Shown piece after piece: positions 51,901-62,192 of a stretch of DNA of 64,000 nt; the first letter of the stretch is position 1, and the number at the start of each line of letters is the position of its first letter. This DNA is from Ciona intestinalis (Eukaryota; Chordata; Ascidiacea; Phlebobranchia; Cionidae), in assembly GCF_000224145.3 (NCBI RefSeq), contig NW_004190397.2, forward strand, positions 663,196 to 727,195. Direction: 5' to 3'. The notes beneath the pieces are model-generated. The model made no database searches, was not told the origin of the DNA, and saw only the letters and a list, made by a program, of their open reading frames with translations. Position numbers and translations under genes: made by a program.

Positions 51901-54900
51901 ATGTTGTTATAGATATTTCCATTTCGATTTAATTCCAACGCGTCCGTCATTGCAGAAGTGACTTTTCAATCAATACGCCAGAATCGTCGCGTGCTTTCAA
52001 TTTAAACGCTTTGTTTTCATCGATCCGTTCTTATGTAAAGGGGAATTAACAGTACCGACCTAGTGTATGCTGTCATGACTGCTCTAGCAGATATTATCAA
52101 GTGCCTACTTATGTTACAATGTCGTATCGCTAGCTTATAATACGGAATTTCGTTCGGCAAAGCAAAGTGAATATAAATTACATTTAAACGGAACGAATGT
52201 TTCTGTATTGTCGCTTATTGTTTGTGTGTTGTCTTCTGCACGTTAAATTCAAAAACATAACTTTAATATTTTAAAAACGATAGCCAAGATCAAATTTAAC
52301 AACGAAAAGATATATAGTAGAGTGGGGGAAGATGGGACACATTTAGCACATAATATCCAAATAACCTGATCGTGTTTTAAACAATTAACTACGGTGCTTG
52401 GGAGTTGTGAACATACTGTTTCATAATTCTTTGAATGTTTTTTGCTTACTACCAAATTGGAAGAGAAAACAGAATAAACAGGTGTCCCATCTTCCCCCAC
52501 CCTACTATAAATTACGAAACAGCCGATAACCGTTAAAACACGCTACAGATAAAATAAAAACTGCATTAAAAATTGTTTATTATTAAATTCTTTCGAATAC
52601 GTAACATTCTATGACTTTAATTTAATTTTCGCTATCCTATTCCAGGAGAACGATATACGAATTCATGTTCATATATTTTTATTATATAACGTAACTTCTA
52701 AAAAAATACAACTCATTTGACAGATTGAATACATATAAATTAAAATTCAATTACAATTTCCCAAATGCGTGACTTTTATTAGCCGGTCCTTTTCTTCTTT
52801 ATTATTTTTTTTTTTCGATTATAGACAGACAGATGGTACGTGCCTTATCGCATGTGGATTTACGACTAATCAGATATACTGGCTTTGTTTTACACTGCCA
52901 ATTCATGCATAAAGACAGATGTCTGCTACTGTCACTACAAATCGTCCGTCTGCGTTCAAATGAATAAATGTCACTTATTTATCCTCGCGTGGCGGGGAAC
53001 GACAGTCAGTGTAAAACAGGTGTTTTATTTTATCTATACTGTGCCCGCTTATGCGTTACCAATACCACATATGTAACTTTTACGGCGAAGTAACGACAGT
53101 CGGTATAAAACAGGTTTTTTATTTCATACACATCGTGCCCGCTTGCGTTACCACGTATGTAACTTTTTGGTTTATTTTTTGTTTATTTTGTTCCATTAGT
53201 GACCACTGGGTTGGAGCAATGTCCACTGACTGTCTTGCCCCAAAACACACGCGCCCATTATGAACAGTTACGTATGTTCCCTATTACATCATTACACTCT
53301 ATTTTAAAGTTCTGCTCTTATCAGCAAGTTATAACCAGAGCTGTGTTATCTATTTTCAAGTGAAAGTACCCCTACATAAGCGGTTAGCCCGCGTAATATG
53401 TGCATTAAAACATAACATCATTCTTATGGCATGATTGCCACCCCGAACACATACCGAATGCTTATTTAAAGTGAAACTGAAATTATTTTTTTACAAAAGG
53501 TGTACTGATAGACTTCACTAACCAGAATATACAATACTAAATTATCTATTTAAAACCGCACCGTTTTATCGTTAGATTCAGATTAGTAAAGGCTATATTC
53601 ACGCAAAATTTTAACATAACTTCAGTTCCCCTTTAAGGTTTTCCACCACACTAAATTTCGCGCTCATTTTCTGTCGCCATGAATTCTACCAAAGTATTTC
53701 TCGCAAAGTAATTTGCCTTGGCAAAGCTCCAGTACCCTGGGTTGCTGAAACGCTCGCGTTCATACGTCCCTGTGCATGCAACGTTATCTCCCAAAATCTT
53801 GTCCAGAATTTCGCGACAAGATTTACCGGAGCCCTTCGCCCACGGCACTGCTAGTATACCAATACTTAAAAAGTAATGAATGATTCATATTTGTAAACTA
53901 GACACGTCTTGTCGCTCGCGCGTGCTCAGAGTGCGGTTTAATCTCGCATGCTTTACCGTGTACTTAAATTGAACTCTTCAATCAAAACCAAATGTTTGGT
54001 ATTAAGATAGAATTTCAAATTCCAAACCGTCTGTAATCGGCTCTGCATGAACTCGTGCAATTTTAACGATTTAACAGAGTGATTAATTGCTTTTGCATTT
54101 TCTTATCAGTTTTGCTTGGCGCCGTGCTACAGAGGTTATAGCGCTCGTTTTCAGAAAAGGGAACGAGTAATGTGCCCGACGCTGCCGCAGTTGTAGCCGT
54201 ATGTGTCCTTGGGCAAGACACTTGAATGCAATTGCTTTAACCCAGTGGTTACTAATAGGTTGCCCAAATTATTAGCTACGCATAAAAAAAAACGAAAAAA
54301 AACAAAATAAAGGTTAATATATATATTAACAAAATAAAGGTTAATATATATAACTCGTGAGCGGGCACGAGGTGTATGAAACACAACACCCGTGTTAAAA
54401 CGACTGTTGTTTTCCCACCACGCGAGAATAACTAAGATCCATAAAACTGTAGTACCGACCTTGCATTCTAGTAAAGATTGCACGCGCTTCTGTGACGTCA
54501 CAACCTATCATCACGGTCAAAGTCATGTGTTAAAGGACAGGGATTGACCTATAATGATAGTGTGACGTCATGTCGATCAATTAAGGAAAGGAAATGCGTA
54601 TTACTTAATACCCCACTGTGACAGATAAACATGTTTTTTGTACATTCAAATACTTTTGTGATTAATGTATCAAATGATATGTAATTTTTGCTGTTATTTT
54701 TTGTTAATTTTATTTGGTTTAATTCATATAAGATACAATGTTATAAGTTTGTGCCTTATTATTTTTGGTCCTATATTATACCTTGAATAGAGTATGTAAT
54801 AGTATTAGTTAATATTAATTAAAAATGTTATATTTAGGTATGGTTAAGCAGTTAACAGCCTGTCTTCTGTCAAACAAATGTGTTTTATATTTATCTTCAC

Positions 54901-57900
54901 ATACATATTGTATAGTAGGGGTCACCTTTGGGGAAAATACCTATTACATATTGTGTAGTAGGGGTCACCTTTGGGGAAAGATGGGACACCTTTTGATTGT
55001 ATTTTCTCGTCCCATTTGGTAGTAAACAAAGAACATTCAAACAATTATAAAACCGTATCCTCACGACCCCCACAGACCGCTGTGAATTGTTCAAAACACA
55101 ATCAGGATATTTAAATAATATGTGCTAAATGTGTCTTATCTTTCCCCACCCTACTGTATAGATATTCTATATTACCACTTTTTCGAAAGGCTTAGATTCC
55201 TTGAAATCTTGATACAAGTCTTTTAAATGCTTGCTTAACTTTATTCAAGCACACTGCTGAAGTTATGAGTCTTATGACTAATAGTATTGTCATATTGATT
55301 ATTCTCTTAAGGTTAGATAGGCAGAGTTTTCCTCTCATGGGTCTTTATGTAGAAACCTTCTATGCCCACTCACTGCAGTAAATTCTACTGTTCTTTAAGA
55401 ACTGATTACTCTGGTTCTGAGTCACTGTATTAAAGTTGCGTGGCCTTGTCTGTTTTCTTTTATTATTCTGTCTTTGTTTTGTCTTTTCCTTAAACCAGAA
55501 TAATTAAACACTTATAAAATGCTAGGTCCAAAGCTTAATGCTGCTATAATCACACACGAATAAAACAAAATAATAACAAAAGTCACACAAAGTTGTAGTT
55601 TTTGTTATATGAGTATCATGCATCATGCTATAGCAAGAGCTGCAAGACACGCCATGTGACCTGAAATTTGGACCAGGATTATTCTATAACCCATAACCCA
55701 AAGTTCCATTATTGTTAACTAGCTAATAACTTGCCAGTGTGCATGAGGTGTATAAAGTCTCCACATATGTTTGCAATTGTGCATTGGTGTTATTCATCCA
55801 TTTATTAATAAATCCTTTTAAAACATCAAACAATTTAATGTTTTTTATTAATTTATTAATAAATCCCTTTAAAACGCTGGACAATTTAATGTTATTCATT
55901 TATTAATAAATGCTTTTAAAATGCTGGTCAATTTAATAATGAATTCTTCTAAAACATTAAACAATTTAAAGTTATTCATTTATTTATTAATACACCCTTC
56001 TAAAATATCAAATCTTTTAATATTAGGTCCACCATTTAGAACTGTAAGCCCTTATGTTATTACATTGTACCCGCTGATCTAACCCGTGTTTTTGTTTCGC
56101 CAGAAATCCGACTTCAGTTGAATGAGCAGCTGAAATGTCTCGACCAACACACAGAGTCACGAACCACTTTGCTCAATGATATGCAAGAATTTTTCAAACG
56201 GAAATCTGAAATAGATTCAGAATACGCTCGGAAACTGGATATTTTATCTGAGAAGTATCTCACAAAGCAAAGAAACTTATACGCTATAAAGTAAGTTTCA
56301 CGTATTTTTTTTAAGTTTGTAGAAAAAATTATGCACAAGTAAGCACAAATTAATGTGATATAAGGTTCTGTGAATCTAGCCTTAATTTGGTACTTGATTG
56401 TGGGACTTTTTGATTTTGATTTTTTGGGGGGATGGCTCTAATGGTATCTCTGGCCTTAATTCCAGGTTCCATGAGATGCTATAGGCCCTTACCCACATAG
56501 AATACTAATAAATCAGAAAATAATTATAAATTTTTTGACAAAGTATCATTACCAAAATATACCATGTTTTCTGCTGCATGCTAAAGACATTGTTGTTAAT
56601 GTATGCGCTTGACTTTGAACAAGACGCTTAACATTAATTGCTTCAAACCAGTAATCAATAATCGGTTATTCAAATTGTCGTCCATGCAAAAACAAATAAA
56701 GTCATGTTGTTTAAATTGCTGCATTGAATTTAAAGGCTGCAAACTTGTCATTATAGTAACCATTAGCTTAACATACTTTCTATACACAATATGATCTACT
56801 TATCCTTATAGGATATATAGTACTGTGGGGGAAGACAGGACACCTTTAGCACATAATATCCTAATATCCTATTCCCGTTTTAAACAATAAACAACGGCCT
56901 ATGGTAGTCGTGAGGATACAATTTTATAGCTTTATGAATGTTCTTTATTTTACTACCAAATATGACAAAAAATGGATTTAAAAGTTGTCCGATCTCCCCC
57001 CTACTATATTACATGTCCCATATTCCCCTACCCTACTATATTACTTGTCCCATCTTCTCCCACCCTACTATATTACTTGTCCCATCTTCCCCCACCCTAC
57101 TATATTACTTGTCCCACCTTCCCCACCCTACTATATTACTTGTCCCATCTTCCCCACCCTACTATATTACTTGTCCCATCTTCCCCCACCCTACTGTATT
57201 ACTTGTCCCATCTTCCCCCACCCTACTATATTACTTGTCCCATCTTCCCCCATCTTACTATTCTACTTGTCCCATCTTCCCCCATCCTACTATATTGCAC
57301 AAAGTGCGCATGTACACACACTGTATTAAAATCCTATTTGTTCTAGTTGTTTCATTATTTATACAGTATCTTGCCACACTGTCAAAGATATATTTGTTTG
57401 TTGTTTTATTATCTGCTTAAACATGCGTGTTATTTTATATACATTCCTGGGCCTTGAATAGAATTTAAGGTGGTTGTCATAACATTTGATTTTATTGTTT
57501 TCTTGTTCAATAGATATATGGGATTGTATTGTCTCTACAGAAATCACGTGGTTTTTTAAATTACATCAGGATTTTTAGTTCACAATTGTGGATTTTAAAT
57601 ACAAATCATGATTTTTAAACTCACGTGATTTTTAAACTCACATGATTTTTAAACTCACATGATTTTTAAATTCAAATGGTAATTTTCTATTTCACATACC
57701 ATGGTTTGCATATTCAAATCATGATTTTCCAGTAACACAGAAATTTTTAAACCTCTTAAAGTCACACAAGTTGCTAAACTTGTATTTTATAATTTACACA
57801 ACCTGTGTTAACTTTTAAATTATCCAGCGTCGTGACCCATTGGTTTAGATGCTTGCATAGTAACCAAAGGGTACCCGGTTCGATGCTTGATGGCGATACT

Positions 57901-60900
57901 AAAACTGCACATGTGTCCTTGGGCAAGACACTTAGCAGACATTGCTCAAACCCAGTGGTCACTAATGGGTTGTCCAAATTATAAGCCATATCAAAAAAAA
58001 AACAAAGTTGAAAAGTGTGGTGTGCACACATGGATAAAAAATTATGCGAAAATACGTTTCTACAAAGTAGTGTCGCAAAGTTGAACACCGGTCGCATGAA
58101 AGACTTAAATAGGCTTCCCAGGTGTTTGGGTAATGAGCCAAATCTGGTCCAAATCCCAGGTCCTTGACAAGGACCCTCGCCCATAAAGAATAAAACACAA
58201 CTTTTAAATTTCTAGCGGGGCACGCATGCATACCATGCAATGCAACCCTATTAACACCTAATCACCTATTGCTATATTAATTATGTATATATTAAATTTC
58301 AGGAAAGAGCAGCCAGACCTTGACCTGCAATCACCCGTATTATGTTGGTTTCAAATGCTTGAACAATGCCAGCGTGAAAGCAAAGATCATCAATCATTAT
58401 CAAACATATATGCTAATCACTTTATTCCAAGGTTGCAGATTGTAGTTGAAGATGCCATAAGACTTCACAAAAAAGTGAGTAATATTCTTTTGTGATTAAT
58501 AAGTTTTAAGTTTATTCTTTTATTCTTTAGTGAGTAATAAGTTTTAAGTACAATATAGCTTATTCTGCTGTGAAGTGAAAACAAACAAGCAGAGTCAAAC
58601 ATATACTGAAATTAAAATTGGATAATTCTGTGGCTCTTTTTGAAATTATTTTATAAAGTTACATTTTTAAAATACAGTTACACTCATAGTCGTCAAACAT
58701 AGAGAACCTTATTAATTGTGTAATGTGTTAAATGAAGTATAATTTATGTTTGACTCTGCTTGTTTATTGCCTCCAAACAGCAAGATAAAGTTACACTGTA
58801 CTTAAATTCGAAGTAGAATTTATAAGTCACCCCCCCCCCCGAGTTTAAACCATTGGGGTAAAATAACATTCTATACACCCCTAATGGTTTGCCCTATGTG
58901 TTTTTGGCAAAATTAAGTGTACCCAAAAAACGAAAAAAAGCTTTGTATCAGTTTTAGCTTTAAGCTTCCCTGAATTTAAGGACTTTTTTAAATAGTAGCA
59001 TTTTAGTTGTGGTCATTTTTGCTGACTGGTTTATAATTTAAAATCTCTTGTGTCCTTGGGCAAGACTATTAAAGGTAATTGCTACTAATCCATTGCAGTA
59101 ATAGGTTGCTTAAGTTTTTTTTTATTATATAGCAGTAAAACATTTTTTTAAATATAATATATCCATCTAAGGGACTTTTTTATATATTATATATATACAT
59201 TTATATTATTAAAACAAAATGTAAAAACAATAGATAGAAAAGCTTTTTTATGTAGTTATAATATCAAGAAAAGTATATGGAAAAGGTTTTTTATTTTTAT
59301 CACATTTAATACTTTTCCTCGTTTTAAAATTACAATTTTTCCAGACACGTGAGATCGCTCTATGCTCGCATGAAGATTTACTTAAAGATCTTCGTAAGCT
59401 GTATCAGTCCATGCAGCTATATCAAGTGTATTATACTGAGTATGTACAAGCTGAAAGCAAGTTACGAGTTGCGGAAAAACAGGTGAATTACACGTTCTGT
59501 TATCTGTATATGGATTTTAGTAGCTGTATCTAATGTGATATATAATTTTACAAGTTACAAGTTGTGTAAAAAAAAAAAAATTACACATTTTGTTATTTGT
59601 AAATGAATTTTAATGCCTGTACGCTGTACCTAATGTATGGTATAATTTTACAAGTTACAAATTGAGAAAAACAAGTAAATTACACATTCTGTTATCTGTA
59701 TATGGATTTTAGTAGCTGTATCTAATGTGTTGTATAATTTTTACAAATTAGAAATTGAGAAAAACTGGTAAACTATGCTTTCAGAGGTGGCATTCCCGGC
59801 TAACGACGAAACTAGTCGCCGCCTAAATCGACTGACTGAAATTTAGATTTCGACCTTTAGATTTCTAACTTTTGTAATAAGTAATGCACAGAAATTTAGT
59901 CGTCCGACTAAAAACCGAATACCATCTCTGGTATGCGTATATGGATTTAAGTGCATGTACCTAATGTTTGGTATAATTTTAACAAATTACAAATTGAGAA
60001 AAACAGGTAAATTACGTTTTTTATGCGTATATGGATTTTAATGCCTGTACCTATCGCGTGGTATTATGGGTTTACGGTTTAAATTTTCTCGTTTATTTAT
60101 TTTAGTTTGACAAAAGGAATGAGAAAACTTTAGAAAACTCCCCGAAAACTGGGACAACAAAGTCAGAAAGGTCTACNTTCGTTCCGAAAATTGGAAAAAT
60201 TAAAAGAAAAAGTAAGTTTTTATGGAAAACCATAAAATTCAAACCCCAAAAAATGAAACCTCAAAAAATTGACTAAGGTTTGGCCACACGTAAGCCAAAG
60301 TTTTTACTCTTGATGCTACAGACTTTTTAGGTAAATTTCAAAAGTTAAAATTAAACCGTCATTATGTAGATATTGTGTATATTAATTTTGAAGAGATAAA
60401 TGTAAACCGATTTTATGTAGCAATGATTAGTTTTTATGTAGATATCTCAGTTTTCATTAAGATATTCTCAGTTTTATTTAGTAATTTTCAGTTTTTCTGT
60501 AGATATTCTTAGCTTTTATTTAGAAATTCCCAGTTTTTATTTGGACATTCTCAGTTTTTATTTAGAAATTCTCCATTTTTTATGTAGATATCTCAGTTTT
60601 CATTTAGATATTCTTAGTTTTTATTTAGTAATTTTCAGTTTTCATGTAGATATTCTTAGTTTTTTTTGTAAATCGTCTTTGTATTAATAAGTGTCATCTT
60701 ACAGAGACAACTCAAGTACTCTGAGAGCAATCTCAAATCTGTGAAAGCACGTAATGAATACATACTTCAACTAGAAGCTACAAATGCTGCTATCAAGAAA
60801 TATTATGGAGTAGATATCGACAACTTGTTAGATGTAAGCATATACTCATATAATTGTTACTATTTTTAACCAGTATGTCTTTTTTATATATTGTATTTTT

Positions 60901-62175
60901 ATCTTTTTTTTCTGTTTTCTTTTTTTACACGTGTAGTTATTATGATTTTTTTGGCAAATTTGTCTTTTATTTATCTTGTTTTTTTTTTATCTTTTTATGT
61001 TTGCTTTTTTTTTCTTTCTTTTTGATGTAAACATATACTGTAGTTATTATGATTTTTTTTGAACAATATTTCTTTTATTTATACTGTATTTTCATCTTTT
61101 TCAGTTTTTTTTTCCTTTTTAATTTTGTTTGATTTTTTTTTATGTTAATTTAAATCATTTTTGAAATTTTTATTTTATTGTTAAGTAAAAAAATATTTTA
61201 CAAAAAAAACTGTAAGAAAAGGTTCTCAAAATATACAGTTCAGAGTGTTTAACTAAATGATGTAATGTAATACAGTTACATTTTTCTATTTAAACTTTTT
61301 TGTATTTTTTACTTAATGTTGCCCTGTTTTAAATTATAGTAAAACAGTGTGTTTAAATCAATGTTCGTTTCATTATGATGTCATAATGTTGCTACAGACG
61401 ATGGGCATGGGGTACCACAAGTCACTTGAGCGAGCATGGGGTTCATTTATATCAGCTGAAGTTGCCGCACAAGACTCCAAAATGACTGGCGTTGGCTTGC
61501 TGAAGAAAACTGTACAAGAACTGGACCATGATAAGGACAAGAAAAGGTTTTTCATTTTCAAGAGATTTTTTTTTTCTTTTTAATAGTGAAAAATTTTGTC
61601 CCATCATTTAGGACCAAATTTAACAAAAAAATGTTTTCTTTTTTTATGTAGTGAAGTTTACACATTTATCCTCATTTTAGTTAAACTTTAAAGAAATGTG
61701 CTCTTAACTTTTTTTTTAGTAAAGTTTTAAACGGAAAAAGTATATTTTTAAAATATATGTTGTTTAGTAAGATGGAGAAAGATGGGACACTTTTTCATTC
61801 TATTTCTCTGCCCATTTGGTAGTAAACAAGAAACATTTAAAGAATTCTAAAACCGTATCCTCGCAACTCCTATAGACTGTTGTTAATTCTCTAAAACACG
61901 ATCAGGATATTTAGATATTATGTGCTAAAAGTGTCCTGTTTCCCCCACCCTACTAATATATATGTATGTGTGTTTTTTAATTAAACTTTTCCCACAGATG
62001 TATGGAAAACAATGTGAATGCATTCGCCACGCCACCTGAGTTTATAATGATGACACACAGCAGTGATGATGTGGCCAAAGTATCGCTTGCTCTTCCTCAG
62101 CTGCATCGGGAGATTGACAAAAGATGTAGTGAGATGGAGAGGACAGTACAACAAATGCTCACGGATGAAGATGAG
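45989..62175 (+). CDS. SRGAP: SLIT-ROBO Rho GTPase-activating protein family, F-BAR part (5' eight exons)
   Basis: Exons 45989-46043, 56104-56290, 58303-58474, 59345-59482, 60106-60211, 60705-60833, 61398-61546 and 61998-62175 join to about 371 residues of the inverse F-BAR domain; RhoGAP and SH3 domains would lie past the window. SRGAPs bend membrane outward and switch off Rac/Cdc42 downstream of Robo. Matches to vertebrate SRGAP: KIKEIRLQLNEQLKCL, FFKRKSEIDSEYARKL, RESKDHQSLSNIY, LKSVKARNEYILQLEATNAA and GYHKSLERAWGSFISAE. Exon 5 reads correctly (SFRKLEKLKEK) only if the ambiguous base N at 60177 is dropped; with it, the join to exon 6 hits a stop. A 34-base exon at 63468-63501 has good splice sites but the wrong phase for direct joining to exon 8, so an exon may be missing near the 63228 gap. 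Paralog (1, 2, 3) not assignable. Confidence 0.9.
46115..46252. mobile_element. 138-base MITE with AAGGTGGCTGTACAC ends
   Basis: Terminal inverted repeat AAGGTGGCTGTACAC / GTGTACAGCCACCTT, continuing inward as ACAGTAT / ATACTGT. The left end carries a small extra CTACAC. GC-rich centre (CGGACGAATTCCG-like). Only one copy in the window. Confidence 0.8.
49275..49385 (-). mobile_element. SINE 3' half, antisense
   Basis: TTTTTTATTCTCACGTGACT, ATACACCTCATGCTCGCTGA, GTTACCAAGTATGTGACTTT. Confidence 0.6.
49521..49528. promoter_or_regulatory. CRE-type palindrome TGACGTCA
   Basis: In a CpG-richer part of SRGAP intron 1, 333 bases before a second copy. Confidence 0.4.
49854..49861. promoter_or_regulatory. 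CRE-type palindrome TGACGTCA
   Basis: Second copy in the same CpG-richer stretch; the pair suggests an internal promoter. Confidence 0.4.
50205..50398 (-). mobile_element. TAGTAGGGTGGGG MITE, copy 16
   Basis: TATAGTACTGTGGGTTAAGA ... CATCTTCCCTCCAGCCCACT; reversed. Confidence 0.85.
50881..51072 (+). mobile_element. TAGTAGGGTGGGG MITE, copy 17
   Basis: TAGTATGGTGGGGTAAGATG ... CCCATTTTACCCCACGGTAC; somewhat worn centre. Confidence 0.82.
51510..51635 (+). mobile_element. Second SINE-like family, partial copy
   Basis: AAATATGTTTTTAATGCGTT, AACAACTGTTGTTTCGTCGC, TATATCCTGTATTTTCG, GCTACCGTAATCGAAGGGGT, AAATAAAAGTTATTAATGTT. Confidence 0.6.
51719..51829 (+). mobile_element. TAGTAGGGTGGGG MITE, copy 18, internally deleted
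   Basis: Both ends are recognisable (TAGTAGGGTGGGGTAAGATA ... CCATCTTACCCTACAGTACT) around a shortened, rearranged centre. Confidence 0.8.
52314..52511 (-). mobile_element. TAGTAGGGTGGGG MITE, copy 19
   Basis: TATAGTAGAGTGGGGGAAGA ... CTTCCCCCACCCTACTATAA; reversed and nearly intact. Confidence 0.87.
52970..53275 (-). mobile_element. SINE with tandemly repeated 3' module
   Basis: Antisense copy in which the tail module (GGCGGGGAACGACAGTC..., ACAGGTGTTTTAT, GTGCCCGCTTATGCGTTACC) occurs twice, at about 52985-53075 and 53084-53165, followed by one core (ACCACTGGGTTGGAGCAATG, CTTGCCCCAAAACACAC). Confidence 0.7.
53651..54466 (-). CDS. Candidate small protein, 68 residues, two exons, unknown function
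   Basis: I do not recognise it. Exon 2 (53850-53651) is an open frame with coding-like composition ending NYFARNTLVEF then MATENEREI. An acceptor (TATACTAG) precedes it, and a 7-base coding part ATGCAAG at 54466-54460, followed by GTCGGT, joins in frame to give MQAVPWAKGSGKSCREILDK and onward through CTGTYERERFSNPGYWSFAK. Two TGACGTCA palindromes lie 27 and 97 bases upstream of the ATG, as expected for a promoter. The donor is not ideal and the intron holds a SINE. GSGKSC resembles a P-loop fragment, but the protein is too short for a nucleotide-binding fold. It would be nested in the SRGAP intron on the opposite strand. It could instead be the last exon of a longer gene, or no gene. Confidence 0.4.
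54118..54440 (+). mobile_element. tRNA-headed SINE, full length
   Basis: GGCGCCGTGCTACAGAGGTT head, TGTGTCCTTGGGCAAGACAC, CCAGTGGTTACTAATAGG, a duplicated AACAAAATAAAGGTTAATAT, CTCGTGAGCGGGCACGAGGT, CCACCACGCGAGAATAACTA tail. Confidence 0.82.
54493..54500. promoter_or_regulatory. CRE-type palindrome TGACGTCA
   Basis: 27 bases upstream of the candidate small minus-strand gene's start. Confidence 0.45.
54563..54570. promoter_or_regulatory. CRE-type palindrome TGACGTCA
   Basis: Seventy bases from the previous copy, in the same short extended form GTGTGACGTCA/TGTGACGTCA. Confidence 0.45.
54912..55159 (+). mobile_element. TAGTAGGGTGGGG MITE, copy 20, left end duplicated
   Basis: The left terminus GTAGTAGGGGTCACCTTTGG appears twice (near 54914 and 54957), about 43 bases apart, before a normal body and right end (CTTTCCCCACCCTACTGTA). 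Confidence 0.85.
55800..56025 (+). repeat. Tandem repeat of about 55 bases upstream of SRGAP exon 2
   Basis: Four to five units of TTATTCATTTATTAATAAAT then CCTTTTAAAACATCAAACAA, ending about 80 bases before the exon 2 acceptor (56103). Many units carry an AATAAA. Confidence 0.75.
56590..56720 (+). mobile_element. Decayed SINE fragment
   Basis: GTATGCGCTTGACTTTGAAC, AGACGCTTAACATTAATTGC, TTCAAACCAGTAATCAATAA. In SRGAP intron 2. Confidence 0.5.
56815..57003 (-). mobile_element. TAGTAGGGTGGGG MITE, copy 21
   Basis: TATAGTACTGTGGGGGAAGA ... GTTGTCCGATCTCCCCCCTA. Its right end runs into the tandem array made of the same terminal sequence. Confidence 0.85.
56983..57297 (+). repeat. Minisatellite made of a MITE terminus
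   Basis: Ten units of about 31 bases (TATTACTTGTCCCATCTTCC plus CCCACCCTACTA), the first being the true end of MITE copy 21. Units differ by one or two bases and in the number of Cs. The array is open in three frames only because of its composition; it is not a gene. Confidence 0.92.
57541..57735 (+). repeat. Short tandem repeat, unit about 19 bases
   Basis: Units like AACTCACATGATTTTTAA repeat about eight times, with CACGTG/CACATG E-box-like cores. Confidence 0.75.
57828..58012 (+). mobile_element. tRNA-headed SINE, 5' half
   Basis: GCGTCGTGACCCATTGGTTT head, GTACCCGGTTCGATGCTTGA (near-perfect box B GGTTCGATGC), TGTCCTTGGGCAAGACACTT, CCCAGTGGTCACTAATGGGT. The best-preserved box B of the window. 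Confidence 0.8.
59460..60075 (+). repeat. Tandem repeat that includes the SRGAP exon 4 donor
   Basis: About five units of roughly 95 bases, each reading GAGAAAAACAGGTAAATTAC, TTCTGTTATCTGTATATGG, ATTTTAATGCCTGTACCTAA, GTATAATTTTACAAGTTACA. The first unit overlaps the end of exon 4 (GCGGAAAAACAG, donor GTGAAT at 59483), so each unit repeats an exon-end/donor boundary. A MITE interrupts the fourth. Confidence 0.85.
59784..59928. mobile_element. hAT-like MITE inside the exon 4 tandem repeat
   Basis: Terminal inverted repeats CAGAGGTGGCATTC / GAATACCATCTCTG (two mismatches). The inner part contains further inverted pieces (ACTAGTCG / CGACTAA). Flanks CTATGCTT and GTATGCGT look like a worn 8-base target duplication, the hAT hallmark. 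Confidence 0.7.
60410..60668 (+). repeat. Tandem repeat of about 24 bases in SRGAP intron 5
   Basis: About ten units of TTTAGATATTCTCAGTTTTT, ending about 35 bases before exon 6. Confidence 0.8.
60880..61165 (+). repeat. T-rich imperfect repeat in SRGAP intron 6
   Basis: Two to three long units with GTAGTTATTATGATTTTTTT and TTTTATTTATCTTGTTTTTT. Confidence 0.6.
61764..61956 (+). mobile_element. TAGTAGGGTGGGG MITE, copy 22
   Basis: TAGTAAGATGGAGAAAGATG ... GTTTCCCCCACCCTACTA. Ends about 40 bases before the SRGAP exon 8 acceptor. Confidence 0.82.
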
Positions 62176-62192
62176 GTAAAATTATCTCCATG

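Larger units (their letters stand above)
46044..56103 (+). other. Giant first intron of SRGAP
   Basis: About 10 kb. First 2.8 kb is AT-rich with one small inverted-repeat element; 47.8-48.1 kb has AT-dinucleotide runs. Around 48.9-50.1 kb and 53.6-54.6 kb the DNA is richer in CpG and holds four of the eight TGACGTCA palindromes. It also contains five MITEs (16-20), SINEs and a possible minus-strand two-exon gene. Confidence 0.7.

Noticed and set aside
56938-57420. Open frames of 114-160 codons with YYITCPIFPHPT-type repeats
   Set aside because: They come from the 31-base MITE-end minisatellite, which is open in all three frames by composition.
58200-58260. Start of a gene near GCATGCATACCATGCAATGC
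   Set aside because: No open frame or splice sites; it is a worn repeat tail before SRGAP exon 3.
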